Below are positions 27,007-34,008 of a DNA stretch of 64,000 bases, piece by piece. The first letter of the stretch is position 1. Each line of letters starts with the position of its first letter. The DNA is taken from NCBI RefSeq assembly GCF_018390575.1, contig NZ_JAHBCJ010000005.1, forward strand, positions 62,001-126,000. The letters are read 5' to 3'. Source of the DNA: Bhargavaea massiliensis. Its GTDB lineage: Bacteria; Bacillota; Bacilli; Bacillales_A; Planococcaceae. Made by a program: the position numbers and the translations under genes. A model generated the notes under the pieces. That model saw nothing but the letters and a program-made list of their open reading frames with translations. It was not told where the DNA came from and did not search any database.

Positions 27007-27753
27007 CTACAAAACTTCCTTCCTGAGGACGACGGTCAGGTCGTCAAAATTCCGTTCTTGCTCGACGGTGATCCGCTGCTGCTTCATCAGCTCCAGCAAC
27101 GACAGGAAAGTTACCACCAGTTCCGTCCGTTCGCCAGTTTCAAAGAGGTCAGAAAACATAGCCTTTCCACCCGATTCCCCTAGGCGTCCGACCACATTTT
27201 CCATCGTCTCCGCAATAGAAATTTCCTGGCGGGTGACCCTTGTCCTGAGAGGGGCCTTCAATTTTTTCCTCTCCATCATCTTGCGGAACGCCGCAATCAT
27301 GTCATGGACGTTAAGGCCCTCATCAGGTAGTGCTGCCACCACGCCGGTAGCGGCAGGTTCCGCAGGAGGCCTTGTGAAGCTCCTGCCCCGTTGCTCCCCA
27401 TACTCCTTCAGAGTTGCCGCTGCTTCCTTGTACCGCCGGTATTCGATGAGCCTCTCTACGAGCTCGTCCCGCGGATCGGGACCGTCTTCGGCATAATCCT
27501 CGATATCCGGAGCTTCCTCCTCATGAACCGGCAGAAGCATTTTGCTTTTGATGGCAAGGAGAGTTGCGGCCATGACGAGGTACTCGCTCATTTCGTTCAG
27601 CTCAAGTACCTTCATGGTGTGGATGTGGTCGATATACTGACGGCTGAGTTCTGCCATCGGGATGTCGTAGATATCGATTTCCATCCGGTTGATTAAGTGC
27701 AATAATAGGTCAAGAGGGCCTTCAAACGCCTCCAACCTTACCAAATAAGACAT
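27007..27753 (-). CDS. scpA: Segregation and condensation protein A
   Basis: ScpA is the kleisin subunit that bridges SMC heads and binds ScpB. The 248-residue protein shows the conserved N-terminus (YLVRLEAFEGPLDLLLHLIN, then DIYDIPMAELSRQYIDHI), an acidic middle (EEAPDIEDYAEDGPD) and the C-terminal winged helix (VVTFLSLLELMKQQRITVEQ). It is the first gene of scpA-scpB-dacB and is divergent from ypuF, with 44 bp between the two starts, so the promoters must be compact or overlapping. Confidence 0.96.
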   Translation of the reverse strand: MSYLVRLEAFEGPLDLLLHLINRMEIDIYDIPMAELSRQYIDHIHTMKVLELNEMSEYLVMAATLLAIKSKMLLPVHEEEAPDIEDYAEDGPDPRDELVERLIEYRRYKEAAATLKEYGEQRGRSFTRPPAEPAATGVVAALPDEGLNVHDMIAAFRKMMERKKLKAPLRTRVTRQEISIAETMENVVGRLGESGGKAMFSDLFETGERTELVVTFLSLLELMKQQRITVEQERNFDDLTVVLRKEVL

Positions 27754-27797
27754 GGATTCACCTGCAATCGATTCGTTGCGGAAAGGGGAATGATTTC

Positions 27798-28310
27798 GTG
27801 GATCCGCTCCGTCATCCGCTTTTCATCAAGTTTATTGCGTACTTTAATGAGAATCAAGATTATTTTGAGTGCCACGAAGTGCTTGAGGATTACTGGAATC
27901 TCATCGCGCCAAAAGACCGCACGCATCCGCTGGTCGGGTATATCCAGTCTGCTGTCGCTCTTTACCACTGGAGGCGGGGGAATTTCCGCGGTGCCGCCAA
28001 ACTATTTCCGAAAGGTGAGCGGCTGCTCCGGGCGGCGCTTGAGGACGGTTCACCCTTCACGGATGGCGTGGACTTGCCCGGCTTTCTCAGAGATATCCGT
28101 GCAGCGGAGGATGCCTTGCACGGCGGCATGCCTTTTGCACCATTTTCCATCAGGGTGACCGACTCCGCAATCCGGGATTCCGTCTCGGAACTGGTCCGGA
28201 TCGGCGCCGTTCCGGACCTCAGCGGGGCCCGTCTCATTCATAAACATATGCTCCGGGACCGGGGCCATATTCTGTCGGAACACGAAAAAAGGAGGAGCAG
28301 TCGTCATTGA
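27798..28310 (+). CDS. ypuF: DUF309-family protein (YpuF)
   Basis: The 170-residue protein carries the DUF309 signature YFNENQDYFECHEVLEDYWN near its N-terminus, with conserved His and Glu that could bind a metal. Neither substrate nor function is known. It starts at a GTG (27798) with AAAGGGGA 7 bases upstream. The gene lies divergently beside scpA, as ypuF does in B. subtilis. Its last codons overlap the end of ribT on the opposite strand, and a single hairpin spans both stop codons. Confidence 0.85.
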   Translation: MDPLRHPLFIKFIAYFNENQDYFECHEVLEDYWNLIAPKDRTHPLVGYIQSAVALYHWRRGNFRGAAKLFPKGERLLRAALEDGSPFTDGVDLPGFLRDIRAAEDALHGGMPFAPFSIRVTDSAIRDSVSELVRIGAVPDLSGARLIHKHMLRDRGHILSEHEKRRSSRH

Positions 28311-28326
28311 CGGTCTGCTCCTCCTT
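28283..28326. terminator. Hairpin spanning both stop codons of ypuF and ribT
   Basis: AAGGAGGAGCAG (28289-28300) pairs perfectly with CTGCTCCTCCTT (28315-28326). On the minus strand TTTTTTCG follows, giving a strong terminator for ribT; on the plus strand the tail is TCGATG and weaker. Both stop codons (28304-28310) lie in the loop. Confidence 0.85.
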
Positions 28327-28675
28327 CGATGATTTCCTGGCATTTTTCCAGAAACGGGCGGGTGGCTTCTGTCGGTACAATGGTTTTTTCCGGCATGATT
28401 GCCGCCAATTTCGCGACCATCTCTTTTCCGACACCCTCTCCGCGGTGGGACGGGTTGACGGACAGATGGCAGACGGTGACACGGTCCCCGTCGAGTTCAA
28501 CGCCGACCAGGCCGATAAAATCTTCTCCGGTCTTCCAGAGATAAAGCTGGCTCTGGTCGTCTGTCTCGTATCGGGTAATCGTCTCCTTCAGTTTCTTCAC
28601 ATCTTTTTCGCCGGGCATGAAGGACAGGAGGCCCATCGCGATTTTTTCAAGTGATTTTTTATAGCGCAGTAACAT
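28304..28675 (-). CDS. ribT: GNAT-family N-acetyltransferase RibT
   Basis: The 123-residue protein matches RibT of B. subtilis in size and in its GNAT core: VCHLSVNPSHRGEGVGKEMV contains the acetyl-CoA pyrophosphate-binding R/Q-x-x-G-x-G loop. The N-terminus reads MLLRYKKSLEKIAMGLLSFM. Despite its name, no riboflavin biosynthetic step is established for RibT. GAGGGAG lies 9 bases before the ATG. It follows lysA and a tiny ORF on the same strand. The rib operon itself, linked to ribT in B. subtilis, is not here. Confidence 0.88.
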   Translation of the reverse strand: MLLRYKKSLEKIAMGLLSFMPGEKDVKKLKETITRYETDDQSQLYLWKTGEDFIGLVGVELDGDRVTVCHLSVNPSHRGEGVGKEMVAKLAAIMPEKTIVPTEATRPFLEKCQEIIEGGADRQ

Positions 28676-28711
28676 GGTCGGCTCCCTCTCTTCCGTATTC
28701 TCCGCTCGCTG

Positions 28712-28822
28712 TCAGCTTGCCGGAGGCCCGAAATTCGGGGCTATGAACATCCAGTATACAGCCCCCCAGGCCAGCGCCATGAGTACGATGATGATGAACA
28801 GGATGATGTTCCTCTTCCTCAA
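28712..28822 (-). CDS. Small membrane protein, translationally coupled to lysA
   Basis: The 36-codon frame starts at a TTG whose last two bases lie inside the lysA stop codon (TTGA overlap) and has GGAAGAGG 4 bases upstream, inside lysA. The product is a basic N-terminus (RKRN) followed by one long hydrophobic helix (IILFIIIVLMALAWGAVYW) and a short tail (MFIAPNFGPPAS), a classic single-span small membrane protein with the positive end inside. It precedes ribT by 36 bp. I do not recognise a homologue. The same TTGA coupling is used by spoVAF after sigF, which makes it believable. Confidence 0.65.
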   Translation of the reverse strand: MRKRNIILFIIIVLMALAWGAVYWMFIAPNFGPPAS

Positions 28823-30147
28823 CGTACCTCTTCCTTTCCGATACCGGCCGCCTCCAGCTCCAGGCGGATCAGATCATCGTACGTCTCGCGGCGGATGGCC
28901 GCACGATGATCCCCGTCCTCAACGAACACAACGGCCGGGCGCGGCATGCGGTTGTAATTGCTCGCCATGGCATAGCCGTAGGCGCCCGTGCAGAAAACTG
29001 CAATCAGGTCACCCGGCTCCACCTCCGGAAGATAGGCTTTCTCAATCAGCTTGTCGCCGGATTCGCAGCATTTCCCGGCAATCGTATAGGCCGAAGTATG
29101 CGGCTCGTCCATGCGGAGTGCCGCGGCGGATGAGTAGGCCGCGCCATACAGTGCCGGACGGATATTGTCGCTCATTCCGCCGTCAACAGACAGGTAGTTA
29201 CGGACATCGGGAACTTCCTTCTCGGATCCTGCAGTGTAAAGGGTTGTGCCCGCTTCCCCTACGAGGGAGCGGCCCGGTTCGATCCAGAGTTCCGGCACCG
29301 GATAGCTCGATTCCTCAGCCGCTTCCTTGACCGTGCGGATCATGGCCCGGACGTATTCTTCCGGTTCTAGCGGATGGTCTTCTTCCGTGTAACGGATTCC
29401 GAAGCCGCCACCAAGGTTCAGTACCGGGCATGTGTATTCGTGCTGTTCCTTCCACTCGGCAACTTTCTGCATGAGCGAGCCGGCTGCAAGATTGAATGCC
29501 GCCGTATCGAAAATCTGGGAGCCAATGTGGCAGTGAAGGCCGAGAATCCGCACCCGGCTGATGCCGGACAGAAGGCGGAACGCTTCATCGGCCTGCCCGT
29601 TGTTCAGATCGAAACCGAACTTGGAATCTTCCTGTCCGGTTGTAATGAAGTCATGCGTATGTGCTTCGATTCCGGGTGTGACACGGATCAGGACATCCAT
29701 CGGCAACGACAGCTCTTCTGAAATCCGATTGATCAGGCCGATTTCATGGAAGTTGTCCACCACGATGCAGCCGACGCCTTCCCGGAATGCCATGCGGATT
29801 TCTTCTTCGCTCTTGTTGTTACCGTGGAAGTGGATCCGTTCCGCAGGGTAGCCGGAGCGGATTGCGGTATAAAGTTCTCCTCCCGACACGACGTCGAGCG
29901 AGAGGCCTTCGTCCCGGACGATCCGGAACATCGCGATGCTAGAGAACGCCTTGCTCGCATACGCGACCTGCCCGCTGACCCCTTCTTCTTCAAATGCCTT
30001 AAGAAACGACCGGGCGCGGTCCCGGACGAGCGCGATATCATAGACAATCAGCGGGGTACCGTAGATACGGGCAAGCTCTTCCGCATCCACCCCGCCGATT
30101 TCCAGATGTCCATTGCTGTTGATCTTCTGTGTTCCGTATAGATGCAC
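28819..30147 (-). CDS. lysA: Diaminopimelate decarboxylase
   Basis: LysA makes L-lysine from meso-diaminopimelate, the last step of lysine synthesis. This PLP enzyme of 442 residues has the lysine that binds the cofactor in QVAYASKAFSS (near residue 62), LGLHCHIGSQI, NLGGGFGIRY, EPGRSLVGEAG, and the catalytic cysteine region KCCESGDKL, followed by GAYGYAMASNYN. It lies between spoVAF and ribT as in B. subtilis. A small ORF is coupled to its stop codon. Confidence 0.97.
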   Translation of the reverse strand: MHLYGTQKINSNGHLEIGGVDAEELARIYGTPLIVYDIALVRDRARSFLKAFEEEGVSGQVAYASKAFSSIAMFRIVRDEGLSLDVVSGGELYTAIRSGYPAERIHFHGNNKSEEEIRMAFREGVGCIVVDNFHEIGLINRISEELSLPMDVLIRVTPGIEAHTHDFITTGQEDSKFGFDLNNGQADEAFRLLSGISRVRILGLHCHIGSQIFDTAAFNLAAGSLMQKVAEWKEQHEYTCPVLNLGGGFGIRYTEEDHPLEPEEYVRAMIRTVKEAAEESSYPVPELWIEPGRSLVGEAGTTLYTAGSEKEVPDVRNYLSVDGGMSDNIRPALYGAAYSSAAALRMDEPHTSAYTIAGKCCESGDKLIEKAYLPEVEPGDLIAVFCTGAYGYAMASNYNRMPRPAVVFVEDGDHRAAIRRETYDDLIRLELEAAGIGKEEVR

Positions 30148-30215
30148 AGTGCCTCATCCTTCCGGCTTAGTCTATTAAAACTTTACCATGAAGGATGCGA
30201 ACGTGCAATCTGCCT

Positions 30216-31670
30216 TTAGCTGCGCTGTCTTCTGGGAGAATCCGTGATATAAGGTCTCAGTTCGCTTCCGATCATCGGGTACCGGACCATCACGCGGGCA
30301 AATGCTTTCGGGAAAAACGGCGCGAGCGGCCACAGATACGGCACGCCCATCGGCTTGATGGAACAAAGATACCAGAATAGGATGGCTCCGCCGGCGAAGA
30401 ATCCGGCCGGCCCTGCCAGTGCCGTCAGGATGAGCAGAAGCGTCCGGAAAATTTTTGCCGAGATGCTCAGCTCGTAGGATGGGATGGCAAAGGTCACGAC
30501 CGCAGTCAGAGCGACATAAAGGATCACTTCCGCAGTGAACAGCCCCACATCAACCGCCATTTGCCCGAGGATCACCGCCGCGATCAGACCGAGCGCCGTG
30601 GACAGCGGTGTCGGGGTATGGATTGCGGCCATACGTAAAAATTCGACTCCGATGTCGGCTGCGATAATTTGAAACAGAAGTGGAATTTCGCCATGTTCCT
30701 TCGGTCCGATGAAATCCAGCGCATTCGGCACAAATTCCGGATGCTTGACAAGCAGATACCAGAAGGGCAGCAGAAAAACGGCCATCAGCATACCGGAAAA
30801 GCGGATGGCGCGGACACCGGTTCCGATGAGCGGCGCCTGCCTGAATTCCTCCGCGTGCTGCAGGTGGTGGAAGATGGTGACCGGAATGAGCAGTACCGAC
30901 GGTGACGTATCTACGACGATCGCGATATGGCCTTCCAGCAGGTGGGCCGCAGCAATGTCCGGCCTTTCCGTGAAGCGCACAAATGGCACCGGGTGAAACT
31001 TTTGCTTGAACAGCAGTTCTTCCAGCTGCTTATCCGACATCGTCAAGCCGTCGTGATCGATTTCAGCCAGACGCTTTTTCAGCATATCGAGATGCTGTTC
31101 GCTTGCGACCCCTTTCAGATAACCGATCGCAATATCTGTCCGGCCCCGTTCCGTCACCCGCTGGATTTCAAAGCGCAGTTGCGGGTCCCGAAGACGTCTT
31201 CTGATCAGTGCGGTGTTCAGGATAATGTTTTCCGTGAAACCGTCCCTCGATCCGCGGATGACTTTTTCATTATCCGGTTCTTCCGGTTGTCTGCCCGGAT
31301 ACTCCCTGACGTCTACCTGGAAAACAGACCCGTCCTCCATCACAAAAACGAGCTGGCCGCTCAGGATGGAGTCGATCATGGCGTTTTTGTCTTTTGCCGG
31401 TTCGACGGCATGGAAAGGGAAATAGGTCAGGAAATTTTCCCGGGTGATCTTATCCTCCAGCTCATCCCAGATATCCGACATCTGCATCGAAGTCAGCAGC
31501 TGTGCCGTGACATCCGAACTGATCAACCCGTTCATGAAGACAATCGTGGCAGGCTCTTGGCGAATATGGATGTCCAGCATGACAAAATCATAGGACTCTC
31601 CTATGCCGAATAAGCTGCCCAGCTCTTCTTTTGCCTCATCTCTGTTGTCATATAGCCGTTCGATCGTCAA
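30216..31670 (-). CDS. spoVAF: GerA-family spore protein SpoVAF
   Basis: SpoVAF is a spore inner-membrane protein related to GerA-type receptor A subunits and linked to the SpoVA dipicolinate channel. The 484-residue protein has a soluble N-terminal half, the family block HLLEGHIAIVVDTSPSVLLI near residue 245, and four to five transmembrane segments in the second half (FSGMLMAVFLLPFWYLLV, then LGLIAAVILGQMAVDVGLFT). Translation starts at a TTG (31670) overlapping the sigF stop (TTGA). In B. subtilis, spoVAA-AE lie between sigF and spoVAF; none are here, so spoVAF is directly in the spoIIA-sigF operon. Expression under sigma-G would need an unseen internal promoter. Confidence 0.9.
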   Translation of the reverse strand: MTIERLYDNRDEAKEELGSLFGIGESYDFVMLDIHIRQEPATIVFMNGLISSDVTAQLLTSMQMSDIWDELEDKITRENFLTYFPFHAVEPAKDKNAMIDSILSGQLVFVMEDGSVFQVDVREYPGRQPEEPDNEKVIRGSRDGFTENIILNTALIRRRLRDPQLRFEIQRVTERGRTDIAIGYLKGVASEQHLDMLKKRLAEIDHDGLTMSDKQLEELLFKQKFHPVPFVRFTERPDIAAAHLLEGHIAIVVDTSPSVLLIPVTIFHHLQHAEEFRQAPLIGTGVRAIRFSGMLMAVFLLPFWYLLVKHPEFVPNALDFIGPKEHGEIPLLFQIIAADIGVEFLRMAAIHTPTPLSTALGLIAAVILGQMAVDVGLFTAEVILYVALTAVVTFAIPSYELSISAKIFRTLLLILTALAGPAGFFAGGAILFWYLCSIKPMGVPYLWPLAPFFPKAFARVMVRYPMIGSELRPYITDSPRRQRS

Positions 31671-32461
31671 CCTTCTCCCTTCGTCTCCACCGGCTCCTTC
31701 ACAAGGTCTGGCCTCATGTATGCCTTCATCTTGGCAAGGATCTTCTTTTCAAGCCGTGACACCTGCACTTGCGAAATACCGAGTCTTTCCGCGATGTCGC
31801 TTTGTGTGCAGTCCATGTAAAATCTCATGACGATGATGGTCCTGTCCCTTGGGTCGAGCCTCGAAATTATGTCTTTCAGCGGGATATGCTCGAATCCTTT
31901 TTCCGAACGCTCGTCTTTGACCTGATCCATCAGGGTGACTGAGTCGCCTTCCCCCTCATATAGCTGTTCCTGGAGGGATGCCGGATCTTTCATCGCGTCC
32001 ATAGCAACGATGACATCGGAAATCGGCACATCCAATATGGCCGAGATTTCGGAAATCGTCGGTGAACGTTCGTGATCTTTCAGAAAGTCGTCGGTCGCAT
32101 GGCGGATCTTGAAATTGAGTTCCCTGATCGACCGGCTCACTTTCACCATCCCGTCGTCCCGAAGAAAGCGCTGGATCTCCCCGATAATCATCGGAACGGC
32201 GTACGTTGAGAACTTCACCTCAAAGCTTAAGTCGAACTTGTCGACCGCCTTGAGAAGACCGATGCAGCCGATCTGGTACAGATCATCCAGCTCCACTCCC
32301 CTTGAGGAAAAGCGCTGCACGATGGACCAGACCAGTCTGGTATTGCCCTCGACCATGACCCGCCTGGCTTCGGCGTCACCGGACTGGGCTTCCCGGATCA
32401 GCTCCCTCATCGTCTCCTGTGTCAAAAGTGGCGGTTTGCGCTGCTCCACATGTTCCTGCAT
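31667..32461 (-). CDS. sigF: RNA polymerase sigma-F factor
   Basis: Sigma-F is the first compartment-specific sigma factor, active only in the forespore. The 264-residue protein contains region 2 (EGNTRLVWSIVQRFSSRGVE, then DDLYQIGCIGLLKAVDKFDL), region 3 (VSRSIRELNFKIRHA) and region 4 (DCTQSDIAERLGISQVQVSR with LEKKILAKMK). It starts 3 bp after spoIIAB and its stop overlaps the spoVAF TTG. The usual spoIIAA-spoIIAB-sigF control cassette is complete. Confidence 0.98.
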   Translation of the reverse strand: MQEHVEQRKPPLLTQETMRELIREAQSGDAEARRVMVEGNTRLVWSIVQRFSSRGVELDDLYQIGCIGLLKAVDKFDLSFEVKFSTYAVPMIIGEIQRFLRDDGMVKVSRSIRELNFKIRHATDDFLKDHERSPTISEISAILDVPISDVIVAMDAMKDPASLQEQLYEGEGDSVTLMDQVKDERSEKGFEHIPLKDIISRLDPRDRTIIVMRFYMDCTQSDIAERLGISQVQVSRLEKKILAKMKAYMRPDLVKEPVETKGEG

Positions 32462-32464
32462 CCG

Positions 32465-32914
32465 TCATCCCACCGACGAGCAGGTTTCCTGCACGGGAGA
32501 GAATTTCTTCTTGAACGTAACGGTGGTCCCGCCGCCCTGGCGTGAATCAACCGATAGGCTATCCGTGAAGCTCTCCATGATCGTGAATCCCATGCCGGAC
32601 CGCTCCCGTTCTGGCTTGGATGTGTACATCGGCTGCATCGCCTCTTCCACATTATCAATCCCGCCGCCCTCGTCACTGATCGTGACCGTGACTTCCCGGC
32701 CGTTCAGGGCTGCATGGACCGTCACCACACCGGACCGATTCTCCTCGTAACCGTGAATGATCGCATTCGTCACAGCTTCGGAAATGACTGTCTTGTACTC
32801 CGAAACTTCCTCAAGTGTCGGGTCGAGTGCCGCCACGAAGAAGGTGAGCGTCATGCGGGCAAGTGCTTCGTTTTCACTGATTGCGGCAAACGATAACGTC
32901 ATTTCATTTTCCAT
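32465..32914 (-). CDS. spoIIAB: Anti-sigma-F factor and kinase SpoIIAB
   Basis: SpoIIAB binds and blocks sigma-F, and phosphorylates SpoIIAA. The 149-residue GHKL-fold protein has the N box VISEAVTNAIIHGYE (near residue 45), the G1 box ISDEGGGID and the G2 box ERSGMGFTIMESF. The ATG at 32914 lies inside spoIIAA (11-bp overlap), with GGAGGGATCC as ribosome site. Confidence 0.98.
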   Translation of the reverse strand: MENEMTLSFAAISENEALARMTLTFFVAALDPTLEEVSEYKTVISEAVTNAIIHGYEENRSGVVTVHAALNGREVTVTISDEGGGIDNVEEAMQPMYTSKPERERSGMGFTIMESFTDSLSVDSRQGGGTTVTFKKKFSPVQETCSSVG

Positions 32915-33257
32915 GCAGGATCCCTCCCAGCCGTTTTATCGCATCCTCTTCCGTGCCTTCCAACAGATGGCTGCCCAGGCCGGACAGCTCGAACATCTTC
33001 TTCATGGTCGGGGACGGATTCAAAATGACCGTTCCCCCTTCGACTGCACCAAGGTCTCTCATCCTGCCCAAAATCAGGCCGATGCCGGCACTGTCCATAA
33101 ACTGCAGGCTGCCGAGGTCCCAGATGATCGCATTGGCTTTCCCGCCGAAGATAAGCCGGCTCACTTCCCTTTTGATGCTGTCCGCCGTGTGGTGATCCAA
33201 TTCTCCTGCAGGGCGGACAATCACGATTCCGCCCGGTGTCAATTTAATCTGATTCAT
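32904..33257 (-). CDS. spoIIAA: Anti-anti-sigma factor SpoIIAA
   Basis: SpoIIAA, when dephosphorylated by SpoIIE, displaces sigma-F from SpoIIAB. The 117-residue STAS-domain protein has the phospho-acceptor serine in LQFMDSAGIGLILGRM (near residue 57). GAAAGGGGG precedes the ATG. It is the first gene of the spoIIA operon and has a matching sigma-H promoter 26 bp upstream. Confidence 0.98.
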   Translation of the reverse strand: MNQIKLTPGGIVIVRPAGELDHHTADSIKREVSRLIFGGKANAIIWDLGSLQFMDSAGIGLILGRMRDLGAVEGGTVILNPSPTMKKMFELSGLGSHLLEGTEEDAIKRLGGILHGK

Positions 33258-33282
33258 ATGGATGGCCCCCTTTCGGCTCGTT

Positions 33283-33310
33283 ATTCAACGGCCGCTTTCC
33301 GGATTCCTTG
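33283..33310 (-). promoter_or_regulatory. Sigma-H promoter of the spoIIA operon
   Basis: On the minus strand CAAGGAATC (33302-33310) matches the sigma-H -35 consensus RnAGGAwww at seven of nine positions. GTTGAAT (33283-33289) fits the -10 RnnGAAT fully, with the usual 12-base spacing. spoIIA is transcribed by sigma-H in B. subtilis, so position and sequence agree. The -10 lies 26 bp before the start codon, leaving a short leader. Confidence 0.82.
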
Positions 33311-33494
33311 TACTCGACGAAAGTAGTGGAAATCCGGCAAATTTCGGCCATGACGGCCTTCGCCGTCCAAGCCTGCCCTCAATTGGAGCGGAATATACGT
33401 GGAAATTACAGTTATCGTATAAGGGCATGGAGGATGGCCAGTTTCGGAGAACGGATGTGCTTTTTAAACACTTGCATCTCTTTTCTTAACACTC

Positions 33495-33520
33495 ATAAAA
33501 AACTCTCCCGAAGAGGGAGT
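33495..33520 (-). terminator. Small terminator-like hairpin upstream of spoIIA
   Basis: CTCCC pairs with GGGAG (within 33504-33519) and TTTTTTATG follows on the minus strand. The stem is short. It would shield spoIIA from readthrough of the pdp operon. Confidence 0.5.
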
Positions 33521-33526
33521 GTTCAG

Positions 33527-33571
33527 ACTGTAGACAAATCAAGTGTATTGCTGCTTTGTCTGCAGTTTTTT
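33527..33571 (+). terminator. Isolated hairpin terminator (copy 2 of a repeated element)
   Basis: ACTGTAGACAAA (33527-33538) pairs with TTTGTCTGCAGT (33555-33566, one mismatch) and TTTTTT follows on the plus strand. No plus-strand gene ends here, so its presence is unexplained. It resembles the fer terminator at 15324-15368 over its full length. Confidence 0.7.
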
Positions 33572-33598
33572 CCTCCGTACATCCGCTGTGGGCCCTTG

Positions 33599-33710
33599 TT
33601 TACCAAAACTGCGTTTTGATCGCAGAAAGGCATTGCTTACCAAAACACTGCGTTTTGGTCGCAGAAAGGCATTGCTTACCAAAGCTATGTCTTGGCCACA
33701 GAAGCCGTTC
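33599..33710. repeat. Tandem repeat, three units of about 38 bp
   Basis: Unit 1 (33599-33636) and unit 2 (33637-33675) share TTACCAAAAC, CTGCGTTTTG and GTCGCAGAAAGGCATTGC, differing by a 1-base insertion and few substitutions; unit 3 (33676-33710) is more diverged. In each unit CCAAAAC faces GTTTTGG, a small inverted repeat. No gene is supported across it. Confidence 0.8.
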
Positions 33711-33937
33711 TTCGTAACGGCGCCCGCTAGTCCGCGGGCGTTGGATCAGCCGGTGGCAGTACGGAGACTGGCGCCTGTTCGCATCGCGAAGCGTTAACCA
33801 ACATCCTCAGCGGCTTCGGCTAACGCTTTTCCCGCAGGTTTCTCGGGCCCTCCGCTTCAATCCGCCATAGAGTTCTATGCTGGCGATGCTTACTTTTTCT
33901 GCCTTTCCGGGGCAATACACGCGATATATTTAGGAAA
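33711..33937. other. Non-coding remainder of the pdp-spoIIAA gap
   Basis: No supportable gene. It includes the short hairpin CGCCCGCtagtccGCGGGCG (33729 onward) and a longer inverted repeat AAGCGTTA/TAACGCTT (about 33789-33828) followed by TTTTCCC on the plus strand. dacF, which occupies this position in B. subtilis, is absent; the region may be the remains of a deletion. Confidence 0.55.
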
Positions 33938-33977
33938 ACGACAAAACGGACCCAGATGGATGTCTTCTGGGTCCGTT
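33938..33977 (-). terminator. Intrinsic terminator of the drm-pdp operon
   Basis: AACGGACCCAGA pairs with TCTGGGTCCGTT (33945-33977), followed on the minus strand by TTGTCGTTTTCC. It lies ~30 bp beyond the pdp stop. Confidence 0.9.
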
Positions 33978-34008
33978 GAGTACGAATATTTAACTAAAGA
34001 ATACCCAT

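Noticed and set aside
33543-33797. An 84-codon plus-strand frame with repeated LRFGRRKALLTK
   Set aside because: The repetition comes directly from the DNA tandem repeat at 33599-33710. There is no ribosome site, and the frame crosses a T6 terminator region just upstream.
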